This document shows, in pieces, positions 34,081 to 44,741 of a DNA stretch of 64,000 nucleotides. A program made the position numbers and the translations under genes. The notes under the pieces are model-generated. The model was not told where the DNA came from and ran no database searches. It saw nothing but the letters and a program-made list of their open reading frames with translations. Each line of letters begins with the position of its first letter. Position 1 is the stretch's first letter. Source of the DNA: Allolobophora icterica (Eukaryota; Annelida; Clitellata; Crassiclitellata; Lumbricidae); contig OY744615.1 in NCBI GenBank assembly GCA_963556255.1, positions 46,159,696-46,223,695 on the forward strand, in the 5' to 3' direction.

Positions 34081-34173
34081 AGTAACCGAATGTAGCTGGA
34101 GAAGGTTTAACAAAACACATTTATTAGAAAAAAGCTATTCACATTAACACTGACTGAATGACTGTCTCTTTCC

Positions 34174-34230
34174 CTGTCTGTCTGTCTGTCTGTCTGTCTC
34201 TGTTTCTCTGTTTCTCTGTCTCTGTCTATC
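34174..34230. repeat. (TGTC)n and CTGTTTCT microsatellite
   Basis: Short tetramer run followed by imperfect CTGTTTCTCTG repeats. Confidence 0.85.
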
Positions 34231-34479
34231 TATTACTTAACTATAATATAATAAAGAATAAAGAAACGAAATTATACAAACTGCGACAAGTGCACATTCT
34301 CCTCAACATTGTGATCTAATCCCCAATAGAATTTATAAATGAGTTAGGTCTTTGGTAAGCTACACCCTTGTATATAATATTACTCAATAGTGTTATGCAC
34401 AGACAACGGTTAAAGGGCGTCAAGGATGTTAAGTTTCAAAGGTGTTTTAAATATTAGGGTGCCTGAATCTCAAGGGTAT

Positions 34480-34825
34480 GTGCAACATTTTCTACACTCC
34501 TTGTAGAATGTGGGTGCGTAGCTCCCGTTTGAATAGCTGAAGAGAGGGCAATAAGCGAATATGAAGAGGGATGTTATTCCAATTTCTAGGACCAGCACAT
34601 TTTATTGATGAAAGTATAGTATTAGTACGAGCAAAGGGAATATACAGTGGATTTATATTTCTCGAGCAGCGGGTGTGGATGTCAGTACTAAGTTGAAAAA
34701 ATCTCGATAGGTTGAAGGTAATAGATTGTGGGTATAATGATACATAAATATCCCAAGTTGAACTTTCCTTATCTGGTCATGTTTTAATAAATTCAAGTTT
34801 TGAAATTCAGCTTTTGTGTGAGCCC
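34480..34825 (-). pseudogene. CR1/Daphne-like LINE 3' fragment
   Basis: The minus strand encodes NLNLLKHDQIRKVQLGIFMY and NLLPSTYRDFFN, similar to the C-terminus of the large LINE at 7393-7763. Further downstream a decayed GPRNWNNIP-like motif is visible. Both ends are lost in repeats. Confidence 0.7.
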
Positions 34826-35011
34826 CATAACAATGCAGTACATGCAAAATTCGAAGAAGAAATAAACAAAGGCAGAACAAGACTACGCACGCTGGATAGA
34901 CAATATAAACGAAGACATAACATCACTTGGATTAACAGATCTAATGTTAACCGTTGTGTATAGAGAAAAGAAAAACATGCTAATAATTGCGGTTCGTCTA
35001 GTTCTCCTGCT

Positions 35012-35660
35012 TATATAGGCTGAGTGGATAATTAAAAATAGGTGTCTAAGGAACTGTTCGAATACGAAATTTCAAGGCAACGGTTCCTCGTTTTGTCAAC
35101 TGAGGAATATTATTATTCGAAGAGGCCGCATCTGCGCAATGATCCACGGATGACGTCATCAGCATCCGATTCCTGCTTCCTCATTCTCCTCCATCTTTCC
35201 TTCTCCATCTCTTCCTTCTTCTTCTTCTTCTTCTTCTTCTTCTTCTTCTTCTTCTTCTTCTTCTTCTTCTTCTTCTTCTTCTTCTTCTTCTTCTTCTTCT
35301 TCTTCTTCTTCTTCTTCTTCTTCTTCTTCTTCTTCTTCTCCTCCTCCTCCTCCTCCTCCTGCTTCTGGTTATCCTCCTCCTCTTCCAGCTTTTTCTGACG
35401 GTTTGGCCACGTGGAGTGAAAGCCAGTTCACAGAATCATACACAATGCACTACATGGAAGATTCGCTGGAAAAAACAAAGGCAGATTGACTTCGCTGGAT
35501 AGAAAATACAAATGAGGACATAACATCACTTCTACTGACACCAGGGGCAATGGACTTGACAAATGACCGAGTGCAATAGAGATAATTTAGTCGGGCCTAT
35601 CGCCGCCAAATGGCTGGTGGCGTCAGGAAATGATGATGATGATGTCGACTTTTCGTATGG
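35012..35660 (+). repeat. L core + (TTC)n + RTE-like C-terminus + GAT tail
   Basis: TATATAG at 35012, GGTGT at 35041. The pyrimidine tract is (TTC)n (35213-35338) where other copies have (TCC)n, so the slot has been refilled or mutated to another triplet. The RTE-like piece follows and the tail is only a few GATs after GTCAGGAAATGATGATG. Confidence 0.75.
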
Positions 35661-35731
35661 AGATCACTGTTGCAAAGGTTAAGGTTTTTCGGTGTTTGCG
35701 ACCTATTAAATTTGCTTCGGCTACTTCGACT

Positions 35732-36227
35732 TATATAAATTGAATGAACAACTTATAAGAGGTGTATAAGCATCTGTTCTTAATCGAGATCACAAGCCGT
35801 GACACAAGGCAACGGTTCCTCGTAATGTCAAACTGAACAGCATCTCCTCCTCCTCCTCCTCCTCCTCCTCCTCCTCCTCCTCCTCCTCCTCCTCCTCCTC
35901 CTCCTCCTCCTCCTCCTCCTCCTCTTCCTCTTCCTCCTCTTCTTCCATCTCCTCGTCTTCTGCTTGTCATCTATTTAATTGTCGTCTGGAATGCCAAAGA
36001 GGACGACGTTAAACCTTAAAAAGAAGCCCTGCTCCTTACGCACCTTTTAAAGTGATGAATGCAGTATGAGAATTGTAGAAAAAAGACTGGGTGGGGTGTA
36101 GACCTTGATTCATGTGTAGTTTGGGTGTGCAATGAAGACTTTACTATGGGGTCCTAAGAAAGACTAGGGGGTTGAACCCCCCAACCAGTCGACAATTCTC
36201 ACGCTGGATGAATGGTGTGTGTATATA
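35732..36227. repeat. convergent L/R unit, right end split by a MITE
   Basis: TATATAA at 35732 and GGTGT at 35761 (29). (CTC)n fills 35848-35922. The right core is at 36044, while its TATATAC is at 36227. Removing the 145-bp MITE and one 8-bp duplication brings the spacing back to about 30. Confidence 0.8.
36062..36206. mobile_element. hAT-type MITE, 145 bp
   Basis: Ends CAGTATGAGAATTGT and ACAATTCTCACGCTG; perfect 8-bp duplication GATGAATG (36054-36061, 36207-36214). Same family as 16393-16547. It lies between an R core and its TATA box. Confidence 0.95.
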
Positions 36228-36600
36228 ATAATATATGTCACCACACTTTCTATTATTGTTCACTCTTTCAACCGAAGTCGAGAAACTTCTGCAAAACTTC
36301 TGTCTGTAATCGTAATCGTAATCAGGATCGTGAGATCTCTACAGCGCCAAATTCAGCCAGGAGGAGCGAACCAGATTATTAGTCGGCTCTCAGTCAAAGT
36401 AAAATCGATAGGCATGTAAGGTGAGATTTGGTTCCAGGTCAAAAAACGCCGGACATCGGTGTTTTGAAATGGATTGGCAACAGAGGTAAGCGGAAGACAA
36501 GGAATGAGGATTTATGGAGGAGTGGCATTTTCAGTTTTCTGAAGTTCGCTGGATGGGTGAAAGAACTGACGTTTCTCGTCTGTGTGTGTAGGTGTCTAAG
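36228..36600 (+). repeat. CTATAGCGCC-type segment of the macro-unit
   Basis: Contains CGTAATCGTAATCAGGATCG, GTAAAATCGATAGGCATGTA and AATGAGGATTTATGGAGGAG, ending in imperfect GT repeats. Confidence 0.55.
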
Positions 36601-36703
36601 TGTGTAGGTGTGTATAGGTGTGTGTATGGAGCAACTTATGGGCATATTTTCGATCCTCAGATTAATTTTATTCGAAACGAAACCATACCGCGATGAGGGC
36701 AAG

Positions 36704-36863
<160 letters not shown>

Positions 36864-37082
36864 TGTTAAACCTATGTATGTGTGTAAATTAAAAATTGCA
36901 CATAACTCATGCGCAAAACTCCATGTACGAAGATTCGAAGGAAAAAGAAAGAAAATCTCACAAGACTACTGTGGATTGACAATATAAATGAGGATATAAC
37001 ATCACTCTAATTAACTACGTTAGAAGTTGTGTATAATAAGCCACATGCCAAAGAGTGACTACACTATTTTAGTTCTCTCACT

Positions 37083-37500
37083 TATAGTCAGTCTGGAAAC
37101 CTTAAAAGAGGTGTCTAAGGAACTGATTTATTCGAGATTTCAAGGCAACGGTCTTCGCAATGTCAAACTGAACTATAAATTCAAAGATTCCGCACCCGCG
37201 CCATAATCTACGGATGACGTCATCAGTACCCGGTTCCTGCCTCCTCCTTCTCATTCATCTCTTCCTTCTCCTTCATCTTCTCCTCCACCATCCCTCCTCT
37301 TTCACGTCTTTCTTCTTGTTCACCTTCTCCTCCTCCTCTACCTCCTCCTCCATCTCCTCATCATCTTCCTGCTGTTTCTGATGGTTATGCCCCGAGCCCT
37401 GCGCCGGCCGCGCCACATCACCGCCTAAATTTCGTAGGCGCCGCCGCCGCCGACAATTTGTCGGCGCGCCGCCGATGCCAGTCCTATATGTTTTATTTTT
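37083..37500 (+). repeat. L core unit with GC-rich insert
   Basis: TATAG at 37083 and GGTGT at 37110. After GATGACGTCATCAGTACCCG and a pyrimidine tract the RTE-like piece is replaced by GC-rich text (GCGCCGGCCGCGCC, GGCGCCGCCGCCGCC), as at 16150. Confidence 0.65.
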
Positions 37501-37849
37501 ATCGTTGCATTTTTCATGTTTTGAATCATTTCGCGATAAGTTGTTACTTTAGTGCGAAATAGAAGTGGACATCTTGTACTTACTTACTTCTTTTGCAAAT
37601 CTAATTTCCTGCAATCGTAATCATGAGATACGTAGCATCAATCAAGTCAAGTCGTGCGAACCTGTTTATTCGCCGGCGCTCAGTCAAAGCAGAGTCGATA
37701 GGCAGGTAAGGTTAGAATTGATTCTATGTCAAGGTCCAAAATGGTCAGGCATCGGACAGTCAAAGCACCAGTTGATGGTCGCTAGTAAGCGAAATCATAA
37801 TGGAAGCCAATTTCCAGGATGAGTCCGGTCGAAAGTCAAGAAGGGTTCC

Positions 37850-38055
37850 GAGAAGACACGGAAACAGCCGAGAAGATACGGAAACAGCCGAGATGACACG
37901 GAAACAGCCGAGAAGACACGGAAACAGCCGAGAAGACACGAAGACAGCCGAGAAGACACGGAAACAGCCGAGAAAACACGGAAACAGCCGAGAAGACACC
38001 GAAACAGCCGAGAAGACACGAAAACAGCCGAGAAGACACGGAAACAGCCGACGGA
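37850..38055. repeat. 20-bp minisatellite, locus 4
   Basis: Ten copies of GAAACAGCCGAGAAGACACG with few variants: the largest of six loci. Confidence 0.93.
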
Positions 38056-38194
38056 GGAAATGAGTCCAGAAGAAGAGTCCTTGGTTTACAAATGAAACGG
38101 ATAAACTTATAACAATATCTTATAGTTACCAGGTTTGCCCGAATGTCCAACTGCACAATGTAATACTACATGTAAAGGACGCCTAAATCACTAA

Positions 38195-38232
38195 TATATA
38201 GCACTAATAGAACGCGATTTAAAGGTGTGGAA
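38195..38232 (+). promoter_or_regulatory. C-class core, long form
   Basis: TATATAG at 38195 and GGTGT at 38224. Its body is interrupted at 38338 by a hAT-type element and resumes at 39956. Confidence 0.7.
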
Positions 38233-38617
38233 GTAGAACCTAAAGTTTAAACGTTGATATGTAAAAGTATAGAATTTTCTACAACCTCGATCCTGTTAAT
38301 TTTTTGGTTAACTGATCGGGTGATAGCCTTCACCACTCAGGGCCGGATTAACAAATGTGGTGGCCCTGTTCAGTAAAACTGTGGGGACCCCAGCGACTGC
38401 ATACTGTAGAGTGTAGCCTACACAATAAAATGGCGTCATTTTAATTTTATAATGTCTCACATAGCACTTGAGTTCCGGTCTGGTCAAAGGCGTAACTTTG
38501 GTCTAGAAAGTGGGGGTACCAAAGTGCGCATCGTTTTCCCTTCAATACCGCTAAATGATTATAATGGCGCCCAATGAATCTATATTTGGCGCCATTTATG
38601 CGCAATGCCGGATAATA

Positions 38618-38689
<72 letters not shown>

Positions 38690-38829
38690 CTGCTGTCATA
38701 CTGATAGTAAAAATAACAATAGCACTAAATATAATAATAATGATAATAAGCGTAATAATAGATATAATAGCAATAAGAGCAATAATTATATCATAATGAA
38801 AATGAAAATAATATTTTAAAATTACTAAC

Positions 38830-39610
38830 ACTATAGATGTGTTTCATTATGGAAGCGTGTGTCGATCATAATTGAAGTGACGTAACAATAGGTCTTTATT
38901 CTCTAGATTTAAACCTAATAATTAATAGACTTATTCATAATTGAAGTGACGTAAGAATGGCCTTTATTCTCTAAATCTAAAATTACAAACAGTAGACGTG
39001 TTTCACAATTGAAATGACGTGACAATAGGTTTTTAGGGCTATTCTCTAAATTTAAGCTTAATAACATTAATAGACTTTCCTAATTGGAGTGACGTAACAA
39101 AGGCCTTTATTCTCTAGATCTAAAATTATTAGTTATAGACGTGTTCGATAATCGAAATGACGTAAGCTACTTAACGAATGATATATAGTCTTTTATTTAT
39201 CTAACTTTGAACTTAGTAACAATAGGCCTAGACTTTTCCATAATTTAAGTAACGTTACATGGCTCTATATCTGAGATTAAAATAATAGACATTTTAACAA
39301 TTGTAATGACGTAACTATAAGCCTTTAATGTCTAAATTTAAACTTAATAACAGTAGACTTTTCATAGCTGAATTGACGTAACAGAGGCCTTTATTCTCCA
39401 AATCTACAAATTACTAAATAATGTTTCATAATTGAAGTGACATAACAACGGGCCTTTGGTTTTAAAATTAAAACTTATATAGGCCTACAATTATAGACGT
39501 GTTTCATGATAAAACTGACGTAAAACGGGCCTCTATTCTTAAAATTTAAATTTGTTAACAAAAAACGTGTTTCATAGTGTTTCATAATTGAAATGATGTA
39601 ACAATAGGCC
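38830..39610. repeat. ~60-70-bp degenerate minisatellite
   Basis: About eleven diverged copies of a unit with TAATTGAAGTGACGTAACAA, TAGGCCTTTATTCTCTAAAT and an ATAGACGTGTTTCA part. It lies inside the 1618-bp hAT-type element. Confidence 0.85.
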
Positions 39611-39612
39611 TT

Positions 39613-39682
39613 TATTTTTACTTGCTTATTAAAACACTTTCTACTTTCAGGTAGAATGTGTTTAAATAAGCAAGTAAAAATA
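39613..39682. ncRNA. hairpin of miRNA-precursor size
   Basis: Two 32-base arms (starting TATTTTTACTTGCTTATT) pair with two mismatches around the loop TTTCAG. The size, small loop and near-perfect stem fit a precursor-like hairpin or a recent inverted duplication. No expression evidence is available. Confidence 0.5.
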
Positions 39683-40109
39683 GGTCTTACAAGTATTTCT
39701 GGATAATGTTTTAGATTAATCTGCCTGATAATGGAAACTCCAATCGGTACCCACACATGCATGTGCGAAAGTTGTGTATATTAAATGAGTAGTTTCGAAT
39801 AATTTGTTTCGAGTTTTTTTTTGCTGATTTTTACTGTTAGACTTGGCAATAATTATAAAATATTGAAAATAATTTCTTTTGCATGTGTGGGGGCCCCTCA
39901 AGTGTGGGGGCCCCTGTTCGGCGGAACATGTTGTACATGCCTTCATCCGCCTCTGTCACCACTACTGCCCGTCTGAATGGATGTCACGCCCTTTAAGATC
40001 CCCGTGGACTGAACGAGCTAGCCTGAGGGCTTGCGCGTATTATCGAGTGTCTTACAACATCTGATGGCTGCAGCAAAGGTCGTTTATCCAATCAAAGCAA
40101 TTCTGTAGC

Positions 40110-40260
40110 ATTTAAATCGAGATATGGAGGCCAGGACAGACTTTGCAGAAGGAACTGTTTCCGGAAGAGAGTTCCAGAGTCTGGGGCCATCAACGCAAAA
40201 GACGTTGGCCCTGGTGCACAGAACAGCCAGATTGAGAAAATCAGGTTATGGCAGCAGCCT
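40110..40260 (-). pseudogene. CR1-like LINE C-terminal remnant
   Basis: Minus-strand reading includes VDGPRLWNSLPETVPSAKS, the conserved C-terminal motif. Related but more decayed text lies at 20140-20290 and 49020-49090. Confidence 0.6.
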
Positions 40261-41157
40261 AGCAGGTATAATGCTTTTAAACGGCAGTTGAAATATATAA
40301 AGGCAAATACTATCAGCTTTCACAGTGCCCACAATACACAGCGGCGCTGCAAAAGCCGAAAACGTTTGTTCCGTTTCTCGCCCATTATCGCTCACTATAC
40401 TGCGATTCGGTATATGACGTGTGCGTGATTGGGTGCGTTTTTAAAGGTGCGGTCTCGTATGACGTCTTCAGCCGCCGACTGAGTTTCACCACGCACTCCG
40501 TACCAGGTACTTACGGAACTACGCAGCCGACGAATGAAAACCGAAAACCTACGGCTTAAAGCGGCGTCGAATGAAGGAAAAAGCTTCTATTAACATAAAA
40601 TTGGTCAGGCAACGGACTGTGTGCTCTAAAGGGAAGATAAATATACACGATGTTTGTCCCGATTCATTTAATATCCTACTGCATGCAAGAATCCCTGACC
40701 AACAGCGTTGAATACGCCAAACTGCCCGTGTTGTAATCTGTTTTAAACGTAACATACATTAATGGATATATGGAGGGTTTGGTTTAGCGACCGTTTGCCT
40801 CGATCATTATGCTCTTTTTAATGTATATATTCCCGCAATGAAGAGCAGCGCACGCCCCATTGTCTTTTGTAAATAAAGGCTTCTTACTTACTAACCTACT
40901 TTGTTTTGGTGCGCCATAGGTTGATGTCCTGCGCATTAGACATCGGTGCGATGGAAGCTGCAAAATAATAATTAGCAATATCTTAATTACTTACTTTTGT
41001 TAGCGAGACCTTATTATCGCTGACAACAGTGCAAGGAATATATTGACCGACTGACTAACTGACTGACTGATTCACTAAATAACTGACTGACTAACTGACT
41101 GGCTGGCAGACTGACTCATTGAATGACTGATTCACTAACTATCCGATTGTCTCACTA

Positions 41158-41312
41158 ACTAACTGACTGACTGACTGACTGACTGACTGACTGACTGACT
41201 GACTGACTGACTGACTGACTGACTGACTGACTGACTGACTGACTGACTGACTGACTGACTGACTGACTGACTGACTGACTGACTGACTGACTGACTGACT
41301 GACTGACTGACT
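41158..41312. repeat. (GACT)n microsatellite
   Basis: About 38 tetramers. The SVSQ frame is its translation. Confidence 0.98.
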
Positions 41313-41544
41313 GTGAGTAAAGTAACAAACTGTTCCCAAGGTCAGTTGATAAAGTTATAAAGTTATTTCATATAGGCCTAATGTAATGTAATGTAATCAC
41401 GGATTTATATAGCGCCTCTTCAAGAAAACTCATCAGAGGTCATACGAACTGTCTAAACTTCAGTAGAGTTTTCCCTATGAACGTCAATGGCCTTTGATGA
41501 CAGAAGATGTCGCTGCTAAACTGTTGCATTCCGTCCCTCCAGAG

Positions 41545-41590
41545 CAGCAGTTAATTATACACCTTTTTAAAAGAACATTAAACGACCAGT
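41545..41590 (-). promoter_or_regulatory. E-class core without TATA
   Basis: Minus-strand GGTGTATAATTAACTGCTGC starts at 41563. This is the homologue of the core at 31942. Confidence 0.45.
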
Positions 41591-41778
41591 TCAACTGCGA
41601 TAAGTTCGTAATGAAAAAGTTTGCGAGTTTATAACTATCTTTTTAAATTCTGTCATTGTCCGTACTCTGGTAGTGCCAGATCCAAGCCAGATTAGTAGGC
41701 GATTACAGAGGGAATGCGAGCTAAATGGCCCTGACAGCCATAAGATGTTGTGAAACGCTAAAAACAAAACGCCATTCC

Positions 41779-41814
41779 AAACACACCTCTTTTAAGAGTT
41801 GTGCTCGCCATATA
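41779..41814 (-). promoter_or_regulatory. D-class core
   Basis: On the minus strand TATATGG at 41814 lies 27 bp before GGTGTG at 41787. The upstream TTAGTTTACTTATATGGCG and downstream GCGTTTCACAACATCTTATG match the D core at 26768. Confidence 0.55.
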
Positions 41815-42149
41815 AGTAAACTAAGTTATAGAAGACACCAATAGTTTTGATATCCCTTTGCTGCATTATGCCTTAGAAACGGCAAGAACTGTCCAAAATA
41901 ATTTATGTTAATGGCCTTACATGCCATAAGCTGTCTTTAAACTCTCGATCCAGCAATCCAAGATGAAACTTAAATCGCAGAAGCTGCTGATGTGTGCGTA
42001 GCTATACATTTAGGAACTAACTTTAATTCATCCACTGCCGTTTCGGGTGGTGTCAGTCTGAAGCATAGGTAAAGGAGGAGGGCGACGTCATCGGCCCTTG
42101 CATGCATACGATGTCGTTAAATACTGGAAATTACTCGAAACTTTTGGGA

Positions 42150-42390
42150 AAGCTAAGATGATAAGTAACCATGGGTTTGAAATGTTAGCGAGTTCATGTT
42201 GCTTAGGCTCGGCATATAAGTGCAGGTTGTCATTTCTCTTCCTCGCCGTCTGATCTTCTTACCGACAGTGTATACGGTCAGTGTACTTATTATAACTGAG
42301 TTGCTTTGAGGACAAATTAGTCCCCCTGTGGGAATTTGAACCCTGACCTGGTTGAGAACACAATACACTATCCACTATAGACAATATGGC
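42150..42390 (-). mobile_element. tRNA-derived SINE, copy 2
   Basis: Minus-strand head with TCTATAGTGGATAGTGTATT (A-box region) and the B-box-like GGGTTCAAATTCC, then the body shared with 27225-27425 (CAACTCAGTTATAATAAGTA, CGGCGAGGAAGAGAAATGAC). Confidence 0.72.
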
Positions 42391-42710
42391 GTAGTTAGGC
42401 CTAGACCATGCAGGAGATGGTGCAGTCAATGAAGAATCCTGCCGATCTACAAACTCTCCACTGCACTAGGCTTACCTCCTGCAAGCATATTAAAATAGTT
42501 GAAATTGATTAAATTGGATTATCTGAAAACCGTCTAGCACTCTAGCATCAGACGCTAATCTTCCGTTGGTTATACCTTGCAACTCTGTCAAAGACCTCAA
42601 AGACCTTTCCTTTCTTCGATCAGCATCTGCTTGAAAGTACGTTATTCCTGGTATACGCCTTGCCTTAACTTAACTATTTTAGCACCAGTTGAAATTACAG
42701 GGACTGTTTA

Positions 42711-43009
42711 TATATACACAGGATTAATTTATCTTTAAAAAGGTGTGTAAGGAACTGCATCTTATTTTTAGGGTTTGACATGTCTTATGACAGCTAAGGG
42801 CGTTGACAGAAATTCATTTAATGTTTACAATAAAATGAAAACAAGAAATTTTAATGGTGTCTTTCGGACGCCATAAATTTCTGATTTTCATTGTATTGTA
42901 TACACTTTCGAATTGGCGTCAACGGCATTTGATGTAATAAGACGACATTAAACCTTTAAATAAGCAGTTTCTTAGACACCTTTAGAAAGGAGTTTATTGT
43001 TTGCATATA
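42711..43009. repeat. convergent R/R unit with central hairpin
   Basis: Both ends are of R class: TATATAC at 42711 with GGTGT at 42742, and on the minus strand the core at 42980 with TATATG at 43009. The arms GTCTTATGACAGC and TGATGTAATAAGACGAC are inverted relatives, and the hairpin (42837-42889) sits in the middle. The whole 300 bp is an imperfect palindrome and may be the ancestral form of the unit. Confidence 0.8.
42837..42889 (+). ncRNA. conserved hairpin motif
   Basis: Arms AGAAATTT and AAATTTCT with the inner stem GGTGTC-TTTCG-GACGCC, the most complete version in the window. Confidence 0.55.
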
Positions 43010-43249
43010 TAATTAGCTTCAAATACAACATCTAAGTTACGTGAAGTGAATGGTGGTCTTCAGAATCATTGCAGTTGGGAGTAACCCCCCGCTATATAGA
43101 ATGAACGCAGTCAACGAAGAACCCTTTGAAATAAACACATTTGACCAGCGATTCGCCTTCTGCCTGGAAGTGAATATGCTAACGAAATGATCCAAATTGT
43201 GTACTCTAATTTTGGTGGAAGTATAATTAAGAAGAGTATCAGGTTTCTT

Positions 43250-43360
43250 TGCTTCTCCCTCCATTTCCTTGCGTGATGCATGCCATTCAGGGTGATGGTG
43301 GCCATGCATCGGCTGATGCCTTGTCCATTAGACACCAGCGCAATAGAAATTACTAGTTAC
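43250..43360 (+). repeat. LINE 3' UTR-like fragment
   Basis: GGCCATGCATCGGCTGATGC and AATAGAAATTACTAGTTAC match the LINE 3' end of 1685-1965. Confidence 0.5.
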
Positions 43361-43631
43361 AACTTCCCAGGTTTTGACAGAGAGGGAAAATGTGAGTTCG
43401 TCATGAATGGCAAACACTGAACTGAGCTCGTGCGGTTCACAACTGGCTTTCACTTCCAATGTAATCTTAGCTTTATCGCGGCTAATTAACTGTCGGTAAA
43501 AATTCTAGGAACAGAAGAATAGTTGTGAATAAATTTTGTCCGCTATGATGTTTCTGCATGACAGACGCCAGGGTAAAAGTAATCCCGAATAACTGTTACA
43601 TCTTGACCAACTTTTCCATCCGATGATGATA

Positions 43632-43690
43632 TTGTTGTTGTTGTTGTTGTTGTTGTTGATGATGATGATGATGATGATGATAATGATGAT
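43632..43690. repeat. (TTG)n(ATG)n microsatellite
   Basis: Two adjoining triplet runs, just upstream of an L core, at the place where other macro-units carry the GAT tail. Confidence 0.95.
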
Positions 43691-43807
43691 GCTGATGAAT
43701 CATGCCACCAATGTCAGCTGCTCCTCTCCAGTTCAATTCAGTTCCAAGGGTAGACGTTGTTCAGATACCACAGAAGGTTAAACAATTGCTACGCGTATAA
43801 TTCTACT

Positions 43808-44010
43808 TATAATGAGTTGAGTAGAAACTTAAAACAGGTGTCTAAGGAACTTCTTATTCGAGATTCAAACTGAGCCAAATTTCCTCATCCTCCTTTTCCT
43901 CCGTCCCCTCCTATTCCTCCTGCAATTCCTCCTCTTCCTCCTCCACTTCCTCCTCTTCCTCTTTCTCTTCAATCTCATCCTCTTCTTCCTCCTCCCTTTG
44001 TGACCCATGT
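43808..44010 (+). promoter_or_regulatory. L-class core with pyrimidine tract
   Basis: TATAATG at 43808 and GGTGT at 43837 (29). The downstream L text is shortened and a TCC-rich tract runs to about 44010. No R partner follows. Confidence 0.65.
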
Positions 44011-44225
44011 GTGGTTGGCAGCATGAAATCTAAATGTAAACTTTCTTCTCTACCGACCGCCAGTTAAGGTGTGCGGACCGTGCTAAAAACGACTGTATGT
44101 CCTCAACCCTCCTCATTTTTGAATCAAGTGAACGGGTGAGATCCTTCACCACGGCTGCTCGTTTGAATGGGTGCGACGTCATTTAAGGGCCCCGTGTACG
44201 AACCGTGCTAACCCCAGATTAATAT

Positions 44226-44735
44226 CTCTGAAAAAGTCACCATCGGGAGTTGAACCGGCTGCCACACGCACAGAGACGTGCACTCTTACCGATGTAGCTA
44301 ACTAGTGATGCCAAGATCAAAGACATTGCAGAGAAAATGATTCCAAACATAACTACCACTACACTAGACATATACGGGAAACATTTGTGTACAGAACGCT
44401 TATATAGCTCCCTTTTGGGTGATCACGAAGGCGTTATCGTTCCTCTATTTCGGTCTTAATGGTCCCTCTGAGTTGTCTGTAAGACACTTGGCCGAGTTAT
44501 CAACGCTGTTGTTGTTATTTTTGCCAAGTGTTTCCTTTCAACGGACGGCGTGTTCTTTGATCTGAAGTCTCATTGTTTGATCTGACCGCCGGTTCTTTGT
44601 TCTGACGGCGTCTGTATTCAGCAGAGATCAACGGGAGAATAAGAATTCCTGGAACGAGGTCTGTTATTTTAAATTCATCGCCTTTACGCAATCGCCAGAA
44701 AACACGGTGGGTTTGACAATGTGAAGTGTGTTAAG
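44226..44735 (-). repeat. tRNA-headed unit with TTCTTTGATCTGA repeats, copy 2
   Basis: On the minus strand GTTAGCTACATCGGTAAGAG (A-box-like) and GGTTCAACTCCCGATG (B-box) are spaced as in a tRNA (44232-44300). To the right lies the body with TTGTTTGATCTGACCGCCGG. It is interrupted by nothing but is followed directly by a hAT-type element. Confidence 0.65.
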
Positions 44736-44741
44736 TTAAGG

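Larger units (their letters stand above)
38338..39955. mobile_element. hAT-type element, 1618 bp
   Basis: Ends CAGGGCCGGATTAA and TTCATCCGCCTCTG; perfect 8-bp duplication TCACCACT (38330-38337, 39956-39963). It contains a (GAT)n run (38618-38689), a ~65-bp minisatellite and a hairpin. No transposase frame is seen; the frame at 39475-39762 has no hAT motif. CAGGGCCGGATTAA-like ends are known from hAT elements of other animals. Confidence 0.92.

Noticed and set aside
44226..44300. Functional tRNA gene
   Set aside because: A- and B-box are good but I could not pair a 7-bp acceptor stem; two diverged copies with the same flanks point to a SINE or repeat head. The heads at 27350, 42330, 53700 and 58375 were rejected for the same reason.
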